A stretch of 64,000 nt of DNA from Saprospiraceae bacterium (GTDB lineage: Bacteria; Bacteroidota; Bacteroidia; Chitinophagales; Saprospiraceae). Location of the stretch: positions 1 to 64,000 of the forward strand of contig JAHDBJ010000007.1 in the NCBI GenBank assembly GCA_020630435.1, written 5' to 3'. Position numbers and translations under genes: made by a program. The notes beneath the pieces were generated by a model. That model searched no databases. It saw only the letters and a program-made list of their open reading frames with translations, and had not been told where the DNA came from. This document shows, piece after piece, positions 55,556 through 64,000 of the stretch. Every line of letters starts with the position of its first letter. Within the stretch, counting starts at the first letter, position 1.

Positions 55556-55916
55556 AATCAGATTTTTATTATTGTTAAATGAGGTTATTATTTTTAATCT
55601 GTCACTAATATCAAGTTATATCGAGCCAATAAAAATTACTCAAAAACCAAATTTGTGACATTGAAAAAAAAATAATAAATAATAAAAATTGGGACAATTA
55701 CACTAAAAATTCTTATTAAATATTTTGTCAAGTGACAAAAATATAATATATAATCTTAGATTTGTGACTGTATATTTTACCGATTAAATATCACTTTAAC
55801 GGAATATTAAACTAAAATTAACGTAACCAAAACAGGGTTTTTTAAAAAAATTATAAAAAAAACTGATATGAACTATGTCATATCAGTCATTATTTTTATA
55901 TAAAAAGTCTAATTTC
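55556..55916. promoter_or_regulatory. 361-bp region upstream of the T9SS cargo gene with repeated TGTCA half-sites
   Basis: It contains TGTCAC at 55600-55605, GTGACA at 55655-55660, a perfect palindrome TTTTGTCAAGTGACAAAA at 55723-55740 and GTGAC at 55764-55768. Such repetition suggests a transcription factor site, perhaps of the Crp/Fnr type. The htpG terminator lies at its right end. Confidence 0.4.
55855..55887 (-). terminator. Rho-independent terminator of htpG
   Basis: Minus-strand ACTGATATGA, a 6-nt loop, TCATATCAGT (10 perfect pairs, arms 55887-55878 and 55871-55862), then an eight-T run. Confidence 0.92.
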
Positions 55917-57785
55917 TTATTTCAAGAAATCAATACTTTTATTAATAAAGTTCGTTAGATTCGCTCCTTTCAACATACCTTGATTTAACAATGCTATATT
56001 GTATAGGTGTGCTGCTAATTTATCTTTTTCGTCTTTAGCTTCTAATTTTAGTAACTTCTCCCCTATCAATGGATGGTTTGAATTAACAACAACATTATAG
56101 CTCTCTGGCATATCCATCATAAAAGCATTCCCTTGTAAAGCCGACATTTCTTGCATTCTACGCATGAACTCTGGCTTTGTAATCATTACAGGCATATCAT
56201 CAGGAGATAAGGGTTTTAAAACAACAGTAGCACCAGCAGTAGATATCTGTTCGTTGAAAATTGCTTCTACTGTTTTCGTTTCATCTTCTGAAAGAACAGA
56301 TTCTTTCTCTTCATCTTTTTGTACTAGGTTATCTACGGTATCCGAATCTACTCTCACAAAAGTAATATTTCCCTCTTTAGTCTCTAAATGCTGCATAAAA
56401 TGATTATCAATCATTGTATCCATTTCCAAAACATTATATCCATAACCTTGAGCAGATTTTATAAAGCTATCATGGTCGTTCAAATTATTTGTATATAACA
56501 GAACGGTTTTATCGTATTTATCGGTTTGATTTTCTTTTACCTTCTCCCGATACTCCTCTAGTGTGAAATAATTATTATCCACGTCTTTCAATAAAGCATA
56601 CTTATTCGCTTTGTCATGAAACTTCTCTTCAGAGAGCATTCCATATTTTACAAATGTGCCAATTTCTTTCCATTTCCCCTCAAATTCTTCTCTATCATTT
56701 TTAAACATCTCTCCTAGTTTATCAGCAACCTTCTTTGTAATGTAGTTTGTGATTTTTTTCACATTTCTGTCACTTTGCAAATAACTTCTAGATACATTCA
56801 ATGGAATATCTGGGGAATCGATAATTCCATGTAACAATGTCAAAAATTCAGGTACGATTTGCGACACATCGTCAGTTACGTACACTTGATTGCAGTATAA
56901 TTGGATTTTATTTTTTTGTACCTCTAGCGAATTTGTCAATTTAGGGAAGTATAATATCCCTGTAAGGTTGAACGGATAATCAATATTTAGATGTATCCAG
57001 AATAGTGGTGGGGATGAAAATGGATACAATTCACTATAAAATTGTTTATAATCTTCATCTGTTAATTCTGAAGGTTGCTTTTTCCAAGCGGGAGAAGGAT
57101 TATTAATAATGTTGTCAACTTCAATTTCTTTATCTTCTGCATCTTCTCCCTCTCCTTCTTTAATTGTTTCTTTCTTTATCCCAAATTTGATTTCAACAGG
57201 CAAAAATTTACAATACTTATTTAAAAGTCCTTCGATTTTTGAATCTTCAAGGTATTCTTCTGCATCTTCGCTTACATGAAGAATAATAGTTGTACCTCTA
57301 GTATCTTTATCCACTTCCTCTAGTGTGTATTCGGGGCTACCATCACAAGTCCATTTAACAGCCTGACTATCTTTACGATATGATTTTGTTACTACTTCTA
57401 CTTTATCCGCAACCATAAATGCAGAATAGAAGCCCAGTCCAAAATTTCCTATAATATTGGCTTCATCTTTATATTGTTCAATAAATTCTTTAGCAGAAGA
57501 AAAGGCAACTTGGTTAAGGTATTTCTCGACTTCCTCCGCCGTCATTCCAATGCCTTGATCTATTATTTTAATTAATTTATTCTCTTTATCCACTATTACT
57601 TCGATCCTAGCATCTGCTACATTTTCTTTTGTCTCTCCTCTAGCAGCTAAGGTTTTGAGTTTACTTGTAGCATCCACAGCATTAGAAACAAGTTCTCTTA
57701 AAAATATTTCTTGATCTGAATACAAGAATTTTTTGATAATCGGAAAAATATTTTCTGTCTGTACCGATATACTTCCTTTTTGCAT
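55917..57785 (-). CDS. htpG: Molecular chaperone HtpG (Hsp90)
   Basis: 622 aa, full length. GHKL ATPase motifs: FLRELVSNAVDA, IDQGIGMTAEEV and IGNFGLGFYSAFMVADKVEV. The middle domain has GILYFPK and LNVSRSYLQ with the catalytic Arg region. ATP-driven folding of client proteins in the cytoplasm. An AT-only 24-bp palindrome lies 20-43 bp upstream of the start. Confidence 0.97.
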   Translation of the reverse strand: MQKGSISVQTENIFPIIKKFLYSDQEIFLRELVSNAVDATSKLKTLAARGETKENVADARIEVIVDKENKLIKIIDQGIGMTAEEVEKYLNQVAFSSAKEFIEQYKDEANIIGNFGLGFYSAFMVADKVEVVTKSYRKDSQAVKWTCDGSPEYTLEEVDKDTRGTTIILHVSEDAEEYLEDSKIEGLLNKYCKFLPVEIKFGIKKETIKEGEGEDAEDKEIEVDNIINNPSPAWKKQPSELTDEDYKQFYSELYPFSSPPLFWIHLNIDYPFNLTGILYFPKLTNSLEVQKNKIQLYCNQVYVTDDVSQIVPEFLTLLHGIIDSPDIPLNVSRSYLQSDRNVKKITNYITKKVADKLGEMFKNDREEFEGKWKEIGTFVKYGMLSEEKFHDKANKYALLKDVDNNYFTLEEYREKVKENQTDKYDKTVLLYTNNLNDHDSFIKSAQGYGYNVLEMDTMIDNHFMQHLETKEGNITFVRVDSDTVDNLVQKDEEKESVLSEDETKTVEAIFNEQISTAGATVVLKPLSPDDMPVMITKPEFMRRMQEMSALQGNAFMMDMPESYNVVVNSNHPLIGEKLLKLEAKDEKDKLAAHLYNIALLNQGMLKGANLTNFINKSIDFLK

Positions 57786-58150
57786 TGTTTTTTGTTTTGT
57801 TAAAAAATATTTTTTTAAAAAAATATTTGCACGTTTAAGTAATCATTTTTCAAAAGCATAAAAACTTAAAAATCAACATATTAATATTGAAAAAGTAGTT
57901 ATTCTATTTCAAAACAACCCCTTTTATAAAAGTTTCAATGAAGCTATTTCAAATGCCATGCCATAGCAACATTTACTGACAAAATGACTGAAAACACCAT
58001 AAAAAATATCAAGAAACAAAGGTATTTCGGGTACGAAATTTTTATAAATATTATTTTTTATACTGTCACATTTTTTTAAAAATAGAAAAGTTTACTATCG
58101 CTTAAGCCCTTAAAATTGTATTGTAAAGCGAATGAAAATACAAACATACA
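57786..58150. other. Leader and promoter region of htpG
   Basis: It holds a perfect 24-bp AT palindrome (57805-57828, 12-bp arms, no spacer) just upstream of htpG. The rest is AT-rich with no recognised heat-shock operator (no CIRCE) and no gene. Confidence 0.45.
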
Positions 58151-58387
58151 GTGAAAAAACAAACAGGTACATATAACATAAAGGGAAAACAAATAAGTAA
58201 CCTGATAACTAAATTTTATTTCAAAAATGATAACCTAAAATTTTTAATACTTCTAAAGTTAAAAGGTAATACAATAATCCCTTTTGAAGAATATAATGAT
58301 TATTCAACTTATAGAGATAATTTCAATAATCTCCTAGAAGTACGAAATAAAAATCTATCCTTGAGATTACCGGCTCACCGAGCATAA
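58151..58387 (+). CDS. Doubtful 78-aa ORF upstream of the structured RNA units
   Basis: It starts with GTG and encodes a Lys/Asn-rich product (KKQTGTYNIKGKQISNL) without recognised domain. Its last codons overlap a hairpin (58357-58392) made of ATCCTT and AAGGAT arms, which suggests the region may be transcribed as RNA rather than translated. Real coding is uncertain. Confidence 0.25.
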   Translation: MKKQTGTYNIKGKQISNLITKFYFKNDNLKFLILLKLKGNTIIPFEEYNDYSTYRDNFNNLLEVRNKNLSLRLPAHRA

Positions 58388-58400
58388 AGGATAAAAAAAT

Positions 58401-58480
58401 GAGAGCCAAAAGAGGTTCAAGAGTGAGAGAGACCAGTTAGACTGGGGGGTAGGACTGGTCCTTTTCTCACTATTTTTTAA
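58401..58480 (+). ncRNA. Structured RNA unit 1 with G-rich loop and terminator
   Basis: A 5-bp hairpin (GAGCC 58403-58407, GGTTC 58414-58418) and a 3-nt spacer lead into a bipartite stem. The outer stem AGTGAGA/TCTCACT (58422-58428 with 58465-58471) is separated from the inner stem GACCAGT/ACTGGTC (58431-58437 with 58454-58460) by a 2x4-nt internal loop. The 16-nt apical loop contains CTGGGGGGTAG (58442-58452). A T-run follows (58473-58478). Unit 2 repeats this architecture with different stem sequences. Confidence 0.6.
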
Positions 58481-58510
58481 GAAACTATAAAACATACCTA
58501 AAATATTTAA

Positions 58511-58595
58511 CGAAAAGCTCCGAAAGGAGTCATGAAGTGGGACATATCAATTTTTCTGGGGGGTAGAGTTGATATATTATCCCACTTCTTTTTAA
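58511..58595 (+). ncRNA. Structured RNA unit 2 with identical G-rich loop
   Basis: Same layout as unit 1: a 5-bp hairpin with GAAA tetraloop (GCTCC 58517-58521, GGAGT 58526-58530) and a 3-nt spacer. The outer stem is GAAGTGGGA/TCCCACTTC (58534-58542 with 58580-58588), then a 1x4 internal loop, inner stem ATATCAA/TTGATAT (58544-58550 with 58569-58575), and a loop with CTGGGGGGTAG (58556-58566). A T-run follows. Stem bases differ from unit 1 while pairing is kept; the loop 11-mer is identical. Confidence 0.6.
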
Positions 58596-58626
58596 GATAT
58601 TTCACCCTCTTTAATCCAAAGTATAC

Positions 58627-58657
58627 AAAAAACCGCAAACAGTGTTTGCGGTTTTTT
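58627..58657. terminator. Bidirectional terminator before the M28 peptidase end
   Basis: A perfect 14-bp stem (arms 58627-58640 and 58644-58657, core CCGCAAAC/GTTTGCGG) with a 3-nt loop, flanked by A6 and T6, so it works in both directions: for the M28 gene (minus) and for transcripts from the RNA units (plus). Confidence 0.92.
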
Positions 58658-58677
58658 ATTTTCCTTTTAATGAAGGT

Positions 58678-60297
58678 TTATTTTTCTTTTTGAGGAACAT
58701 TTACCTCTATTCTTTTATCTCGATTTGCTAATTCCCAAGCTGTATAGAAAACCAACCGAGCAATTTTTTCCATCTTTGAAAAATTAATTTTCTCAACTGT
58801 ATCAGATGGTCGATGGTAATCTTCGTGCGTTCCATTAAAATAAAAAATTGCGGGTATACCTTTCTCTGCAAAGTTATAGTGATCCGAGCGATAATAATAA
58901 CGATTAGGATCATCTTCTGCATTATAGGTATAATCCAATTCTATATTGACATATTTTTTATTTGCTTCTTCATTGATTTCATGTAATTCAGTACTTAAAC
59001 GATTTGAACCAATTACATAAATATAGTTGGGATTGTCTTCATGCTTTTCATCTACTCTACCCACCATATCGACATTGACATTCGCCACCGTTTTAGCGAT
59101 AGGAAAAATCGGACGTTCTACATAAAACTTAGATCCTAGTAATCCTTTTTCCTCACCTGACACCAACATTACAAGTACACTTCTTCGAGGACCAGTTCCC
59201 TCTTTTTTGGCTTTTGCAAAAGCTTCTGCTACCTCTAATACAGTAGAAGATCCTGAACCATTATCATCTGCACCATTAAAAATGTCATCTCCTCTTTTTC
59301 CTAGGTGATCGTAATGTGCTGTGATAATTACAACTTCATCTTTCATTTTAGGATCGTTTCCTTCTATATACCCCAATACATTTTCACCATAAATACTTTT
59401 GCTATTTTTCTTTTGGGCTAACTTTAATTTAGTGGGCATCACTACGTTTCTGGGTTTACCTGATGTCTGAATTTTTTTTCTAGCTTTAATTACTTTTTTA
59501 AACTTCTTTCCAATTATCGCTTTAGCAACATTTGTAGAAATATAAGCACTATTTACAAAATTACTGCTTCTACTAGAGCCATCTGTTAGAGACATCCTCC
59601 CACCCAATAATACTCTACGATAACGATCAACATAAAAAGGAACATTGCTTTCTATAAATAAAACTGCTTTCACCCCTTTTGCTTTCGCTGTCCTTAGTTT
59701 TTTCCTCCAGTCTAATGTCCATTCGGACGCAGCTAACGAGCCTGTTATGTGAGAAATACTATCTTTTGTTAACGGTTCTCCTTGATAAATCAATATGACT
59801 TTATCTTTTACATCCACTCCATTATAATCACTATAAACATCATCATCAATACCATACCCTAAGAAAACCACCTCATCAGTTTCGATCGTTGGCATATCAT
59901 TATTTGCAGAAGGGAAGGCGTAAAAATCTTTCATGAATTTATATTTCTCTCCTTTTACTTCTATATAAATATCATCCCAAGAATCGTAAGAAAACCCAAT
60001 ACTTTGGTAATAAGATTTATTCTCTCCAATAGCAGGTAACCCCATACTTTTGAATTGGTCAGCTATATATTTAGCTGCCTTTTTTTGACCTTCTTGTCCT
60101 GTTTCTCTTCCTTCAAAATCATCGGAAGCTAGTATTGTTAATTTTTCTTTTAAATCTGCTACGGTAATCGTCGAAGCCAATGCTTTTACTGTTGCTTCAC
60201 TCGTTTTTACTTTTGGTTCTGTCGCCATTGCACCTCTTTGAGCTGACATCACTTTTGCACAACCGCATATGATTAAAAGGATAAATAGTTTTTTCAT
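58678..60297 (-). CDS. M28-family aminopeptidase with PA domain
   Basis: 539 aa. Signal sequence MKKLFILLIICGCAKVMSAQ (a lipobox at Cys13 is possible; SPI cleavage after MSAQ also fits). Zinc-site motifs: HYDHLG, GADDNGSGSS, GEEKGLLGS and, near the end, SDHYNFAEKGIPAIFYF. A PA-type insert (~110-250) precedes the second half of the catalytic domain. It removes N-terminal residues from peptides outside the inner membrane. Confidence 0.93.
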   Translation of the reverse strand: MKKLFILLIICGCAKVMSAQRGAMATEPKVKTSEATVKALASTITVADLKEKLTILASDDFEGRETGQEGQKKAAKYIADQFKSMGLPAIGENKSYYQSIGFSYDSWDDIYIEVKGEKYKFMKDFYAFPSANNDMPTIETDEVVFLGYGIDDDVYSDYNGVDVKDKVILIYQGEPLTKDSISHITGSLAASEWTLDWRKKLRTAKAKGVKAVLFIESNVPFYVDRYRRVLLGGRMSLTDGSSRSSNFVNSAYISTNVAKAIIGKKFKKVIKARKKIQTSGKPRNVVMPTKLKLAQKKNSKSIYGENVLGYIEGNDPKMKDEVVIITAHYDHLGKRGDDIFNGADDNGSGSSTVLEVAEAFAKAKKEGTGPRRSVLVMLVSGEEKGLLGSKFYVERPIFPIAKTVANVNVDMVGRVDEKHEDNPNYIYVIGSNRLSTELHEINEEANKKYVNIELDYTYNAEDDPNRYYYRSDHYNFAEKGIPAIFYFNGTHEDYHRPSDTVEKINFSKMEKIARLVFYTAWELANRDKRIEVNVPQKEK

Positions 60298-60477
60298 TCT
60301 ATATAATTTTAAAATTTAATTGATTTCAATCTGCTTAGTACTTAAAGCATGAAGTTGTTCAATAATTGGCTGTTAAGCTTATTAAAATTTAACACTTTGA
60401 CCTAAAAATGCCCCTTTGGCTTAAACTGCGTTCCAAAAAAAATGATTCTTTTACCTCCAAAAGTCAACTTCATACTC

Positions 60478-61311
60478 TTAGTATTTCCTTATCTGTATAT
60501 TTAATTTTTCTAAAATTTCACTTTCATCAACCTTTCTCAATAGATATACTCCAATTCCTATCAATAAAATAGAAAAAACTATATTCATCAAAAGGCTTCC
60601 ATAATTCAAAGTCTTTGTATTTTGCACTATCGTTTCCCCTACTAATTGTTCTTCTTTAAGTACTTTATCCCCCATCGTAAAATTGAATAAACTATGAAAA
60701 AGTGCAACTGGAATAATATTTTTTATTCTTAAAAAAATAGCAGCAAAAATAACACCTATCGATAACGCAAAAAGCACTTGTGTAGTTGTTCCCAAAAATG
60801 AAGCATCATCTCTCAACAATAAATTAGCATAGTGCAACACTCCAAATGATAAGGAGGAAATAATTACACTCCATAAGATTACACTCTTATGATTTTTAAG
60901 TAATTCTATAAATAATGGCAGAACCATTCCCCTAAATAGGATCTCTTCCACCAATCCAATGAACAAAACAGAAATAAAAAATAAGGATACTAATGGTAAA
61001 TCCGCTTCAATAAGGGTTCTGTAGTTTCCAATTCGTATAATCAAAAAAAATAAAATTGGAACTAGAACAACATAGAAATCATTAATTTTCCATTTTCTTA
61101 GCAAACCATTAAAATCAAATAATTCCCATTTCTTTAATAAAAATATTAATACTGATAAAATACCTATACGAACAATTATACCAGCTAATAATTCAGCTCT
61201 TGAATAAGTGGACATAAAATCCGTAAGGTATGTTCTTAAGGGCTTAGCTAACCAAAGGAAAACGATGAAGAAGATATATAAAAAAATAATTTTAAAAATA
61301 TTCTTTTTCAT
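60478..61311 (-). CDS. CPBP family intramembrane protease
   Basis: 277 aa, about eight membrane segments. The Abi/CPBP motifs are present: EEILFRG (motif 1), FGVLHYANL (motif 2) and HSLFNF (motif 3), the catalytic and metal-coordinating residues of Rce1-like glutamic proteases. Bacterial roles vary (bacteriocin self-immunity, maturation); none can be assigned. It lies 15 bp after rpiB on the same strand. Confidence 0.9.
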   Translation of the reverse strand: MKKNIFKIIFLYIFFIVFLWLAKPLRTYLTDFMSTYSRAELLAGIIVRIGILSVLIFLLKKWELFDFNGLLRKWKINDFYVVLVPILFFLIIRIGNYRTLIEADLPLVSLFFISVLFIGLVEEILFRGMVLPLFIELLKNHKSVILWSVIISSLSFGVLHYANLLLRDDASFLGTTTQVLFALSIGVIFAAIFLRIKNIIPVALFHSLFNFTMGDKVLKEEQLVGETIVQNTKTLNYGSLLMNIVFSILLIGIGVYLLRKVDESEILEKLNIQIRKY

Positions 61312-61326
61312 GGATGCTATCTTACT

Positions 61327-61770
61327 TTAACAATTAATAGCAATTTTCCCTACTCTTCTAGCATGTCTTCCCCCTTCAAATTCCGTATTAATAAAAACCT
61401 TAACCATTTCTAATGCTGTTTCTTCACTAATAAATCTTACAGGAATAGCTAGTACATTTGCATCATTGTGTAACCTTGTATATTCTGCTAACTCTGCTGT
61501 CCAACATAATCCTGCCCTAATAGCCTGATGTTTATTCGCTACCATTGCTACTCCATTACCACTACCGCACATAATTATCCCTAAATCTGCTTTCTTGGAA
61601 GTAATAGCTTCTGCTACAGGATGAACAAAATCTGGATAATCTACTGATTCTAAAGAATCTGTCCCAAAATTAAGAATCTTAATATTATTAGTTTCTAGGA
61701 ATTTCATAATCTTCTTTTTGTAAGGAAAACCTGCATGATCACAACCTATTGCGATTGTATTTACTTCCAT
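61327..61770 (-). CDS. rpiB: Ribose-5-phosphate isomerase B
   Basis: 147 aa from the ATG at 61770 (MEVNTIAIGCDHAGF); the longer frame starts with TTG and adds eight residues not typical of the family. Active-site features: GCDHAG, DYPDFVHPVAEAI, the catalytic Cys in GIIMCGSGNG and HNDANVLAIPVRF. It interconverts ribose-5-phosphate and ribulose-5-phosphate. Confidence 0.95.
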   Translation of the reverse strand: MEVNTIAIGCDHAGFPYKKKIMKFLETNNIKILNFGTDSLESVDYPDFVHPVAEAITSKKADLGIIMCGSGNGVAMVANKHQAIRAGLCWTAELAEYTRLHNDANVLAIPVRFISEETALEMVKVFINTEFEGGRHARRVGKIAINC

Positions 61771-61892
61771 ATTATTCTTTTTTTTGATGGGCAAAGATAA
61801 GCATTAATATTTCTAATAAATTTAAGTATTTTGGAAATGAATATTTTTTTACGATAAAATTTAGATTTTCACATCAAAAAAATGAAATTAAA

Positions 61893-62462
61893 ATGAAGGA
61901 AAACTACTTAGATAGTATCCAAAAGCAATTCGAATATCATAAAATGCTTGGAGATAAAACCTTAGAACAACTCGACGAAGATGATATTCATTGGAAATAT
62001 AATGATGAAAGTAACTCTGTAGCTATTATTGTGAAGCATCTTTGGGGCAATATGTTATCTCGATGGACAGATTTTCTAACCTCTGATGGTGAAAAAGAGT
62101 GGCGAAAAAGAGATGCAGAGTTTGAAAATGATATTCAAAACAAAGTCGAGCTTTTAGAAAAATGGGAAGTAGGTTGGCATTGTCTTTTCCAAGCAATTGC
62201 TAGCATCAATAGAGACAATTTTGAGACAACCGTCTATATTAGAAATCAAGGACATAGTATTATAGAGGCTATCAATAGGCAACTTTCTCATTATTCATAT
62301 CATGTTGGACAAATCGTTTTTATTGGACGGATGATTAAAGGGGAAGACTGGCAAAGTTTATCTATTGCCAAAGGGCAATCTTCAAATTATAATCAAGAAA
62401 AGTTTGCACAACCCAAAAGAAAAGCCCATTTTACAGATGAATATTTAAAAGATAAAAACTAG
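61893..62462 (+). CDS. DUF1572/DinB-like metal-binding protein
   Basis: 189 aa, four-helix-bundle DinB superfamily. Candidate metal ligands lie in [11 protein letters not shown] and [19 protein letters not shown]1572 members are predicted metalloenzymes, possibly thiol transferases; substrate unknown. The mutase gene begins 10 bp downstream, so they may share a transcript. Confidence 0.85.
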   Translation: MKENYLDSIQKQFEYHKMLGDKTLEQLDEDDIHWKYNDESNSVAIIVKHLWGNMLSRWTDFLTSDGEKEWRKRDAEFENDIQNKVELLEKWEVGWHCLFQAIASINRDNFETTVYIRNQGHSIIEAINRQLSHYSYHVGQIVFIGRMIKGEDWQSLSIAKGQSSNYNQEKFAQPKRKAHFTDEYLKDKN

Positions 62463-62472
62463 CTCTACACCA

Positions 62473-64000
62473 ATGAATCGTCCTGATTTTTCTACCATAA
62501 ATCCAGATTTCTCTTTCTCCCATCAAAATACTGACGGAGAAATCATCTGGCATACACCTGAAAAAATTCCTATCAAGAGTGTTTACTCAAAATTAGAAAC
62601 GATAGCATTTGAGCATTTGAATTTTGGTGCTGGCATTGCCCCTTTTTTGCGTGGTCCCTATAGCTCTATGTATGCCGTGCGCCCGTGGACAATTCGTCAA
62701 TATGCAGGATTTTCAACGGCTCAAGAAAGCAATGCCTTTTATCGACGAAATCTAGCTGCAGGTCAAAAAGGTCTTTCTGTAGCGTTTGACTTAGCAACAC
62801 ATAGAGGCTATGATTCTGACCACGAACGTGTTGTTGGTGATGTTGGAAAGGCTGGAGTAGCCATTGATAGTGTGGAAGATATGAAGGTCTTGTTTGATCA
62901 AATTCCTTTAAATAAAATGTCCGTCTCCATGACAATGAATGGAGCAGTTATTCCTGTCATGGCCTTTTATATTGTAGCAGCAGAAGAACAAGGTGTCGAT
63001 CAACGATTATTAAGTGGCACTATTCAAAACGATATTTTGAAAGAATTCATGGTGCGGAACACCTATATCTACCCTCCTACTCCATCTATGAAAATCATCT
63101 CCGACATCTTTGAATATACGGCTCAACATATGCCGAAGTTTAACTCTATCAGCATTAGTGGTTATCATATTCAAGAAGCAGGAGGCACTGCCGATATCGA
63201 ATTGGCATATACCCTAGCAGATGGATTGGAGTATGTTCGAGCGGGGCTAAAGGCAGGGTTGAAAATTGACGATTTCGCTCCTAGGCTTTCCTTTTTCTGG
63301 GGCATAGGAATGAATCATTTCATGGAAATTGCCAAGATGCGTGCTGGTCGTATGCTATGGGCTAAATTAATAAAACAATTTAATCCAAACAACCCTAAAT
63401 CCTTAATGCTTCGTACACATTCTCAGACTTCGGGATGGAGCTTAACGGAACAAGATCCTTATAATAATATTGCTCGTACTTGTATTGAAGCTATGGCTGC
63501 TGTTTTGGGTGGTACACAGTCTCTACATACTAATTCGCTTGATGAAGCGATTGCTTTACCAACAGATTTTTCTGCAAAGATCGCCAGAGATACTCAAAAG
63601 TATATCCAGACAGAGACGGCTATTACAAAAGCCATTGATCCTTGGGCAGGTTCTCATTACATTGAATATCTAACACATCATATCGCACAGAACGCTTGGC
63701 AATTAATCCAAGAGGTTGAAGATTTAGGCGGCATGACAAAAGCCATTGAAAATGGACTTCCAAAACTACGAATCGAAGAAGCTGCTGCTCGAAAACAAGC
63801 ACGGATTGATAGTGGTCAAGATCGTATTGTTGGCGTCAATATTTTTCAAACTGACGATGACAGTGAAATGGATATTTTAGAAATTGACAATACTGCTGTT
63901 AGAGAACAGCAAATACAACAACTGCAAAAAATCAAACAAGAAAGAGATAATCAAGCTGTAGAAATTGCACTTAATCAGCTCTATCACTGTGCCAAAACAG
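62473..64000 (+). CDS. Methylmalonyl-CoA mutase, catalytic subunit (partial, runs off the window)
   Basis: An open frame from the ATG at 62473 ([13 protein letters not shown]) runs to the window end: 509 codons of an expected ~700. Catalytic-barrel motifs are intact: [21 protein letters not shown]-type segment, [46 protein letters not shown] and [19 protein letters not shown]. The C-terminal B12-binding domain should follow beyond 64000. It isomerises methylmalonyl-CoA to succinyl-CoA with adenosylcobalamin. No small subunit gene precedes it. Confidence 0.95.
   Translation, partial: MNRPDFSTINPDFSFSHQNTDGEIIWHTPEKIPIKSVYSKLETIAFEHLNFGAGIAPFLRGPYSSMYAVRPWTIRQYAGFSTAQESNAFYRRNLAAGQKGLSVAFDLATHRGYDSDHERVVGDVGKAGVAIDSVEDMKVLFDQIPLNKMSVSMTMNGAVIPVMAFYIVAAEEQGVDQRLLSGTIQNDILKEFMVRNTYIYPPTPSMKIISDIFEYTAQHMPKFNSISISGYHIQEAGGTADIELAYTLADGLEYVRAGLKAGLKIDDFAPRLSFFWGIGMNHFMEIAKMRAGRMLWAKLIKQFNPNNPKSLMLRTHSQTSGWSLTEQDPYNNIARTCIEAMAAVLGGTQSLHTNSLDEAIALPTDFSAKIARDTQKYIQTETAITKAIDPWAGSHYIEYLTHHIAQNAWQLIQEVEDLGGMTKAIENGLPKLRIEEAAARKQARIDSGQDRIVGVNIFQTDDDSEMDILEIDNTAVREQQIQQLQKIKQERDNQAVEIALNQLYHCAKT

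Noticed and set aside
58403-58430. GAGGTTCAAG resembling a tRNA T-arm
   Set aside because: No acceptor stem, anticodon arm or CCA end can be folded around it; it belongs to the small hairpin of RNA unit 1.
1-64000. CRISPR arrays, insertion sequences, prophage or tRNA/rRNA genes
   Set aside because: I found no regularly spaced repeats, transposase or integrase motifs, and no tRNA-like cloverleaf in the intergenic regions.

Overview
The window is 64 kb of AT-rich chromosome from a member of the Bacteroidota, most likely a marine or gliding Saprospiria-type bacterium (Aureispira/Saprospira/Lewinella relatives). This rests on several signs: two proteins with type IX secretion C-terminal sorting domains, Bacteroidota-restricted families (HYC_CC_PP, DUF4350, DUF7033-type deacetylase, DUF885), Bacteroidota-style -7 elements (TAnnTTTG), and leaders without clear Shine-Dalgarno sequences. 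I see no rRNA, tRNA, insertion sequence, phage or CRISPR array. The genus assignment is inference.

Layout. 1-7.6 kb: an unknown protein, a PA0069/SplB-type radical SAM protein, a DivIC/FtsB-like protein, sucD, asnB, a SulP anion transporter and a small HYC-type membrane protein. 8-10.3 kb: a secreted TPR protein and a Pycsar-effector-like membrane protein with a degenerate HD domain. 10.3-14 kb (minus): nrnA, a tandem-FKBP lipoprotein, a methyltransferase and a PLP enzyme, probably one operon. 14.3-18.5 kb: a very large secreted M4 metallopeptidase.

18.8-29.7 kb (minus): a ten-gene operon. In transcription order it encodes an adaptor, a TolC, a duplicated-domain secreted protein, a DUF2268-type zinc protease lipoprotein, an ABC ATPase, a small lipoprotein, two MacB/FtsX-type permeases, a sigma-54 activator and its histidine kinase. 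Directly upstream is a near-consensus -24/-12 promoter, and further upstream an 18-bp perfect palindrome at the usual enhancer distance. The last two gene products therefore probably control the whole operon.

30-32.4 kb (minus): a compact module of a Rab/Ras-like small GTPase, a PAS-like protein, a longin/roadblock-like protein and a coiled-coil protein. 32.6-45.9 kb: mostly housekeeping (polysaccharide deacetylase, DUF885 peptidase, Kv-type channel, crotonase, pterin dehydratase, aminotransferase, queA, thioredoxin lipoprotein, DUF4350, lgt, flippase, hpt). 46-49 kb: a periplasmic metal-handling cluster (HYC_CC_PP protein, outer-membrane protein, double-HMA protein, NHL lipoprotein), preceded by two copies of a palindromic element. 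A third copy lies in front of a SUKH-family gene at 50.7 kb. 49-58 kb: TonB, a DCC-family protein, the SUKH protein, the folA-Omp85-nadK operon, a T9SS cargo protein and htpG. 58.7-64 kb: M28 peptidase, CPBP protease, rpiB, a DinB-like protein and the first 509 codons of methylmalonyl-CoA mutase.

The best candidates for undescribed biology are: (1) two tandem structured RNA units at 58.40-58.60 kb with different but covarying stems and an identical 11-nt G-rich loop; (2) the small-GTPase module; (3) the sigma-54-controlled exporter operon with its palindromic site; (4) the three-copy palindromic element. All are sequence-based inferences; no database search was run.
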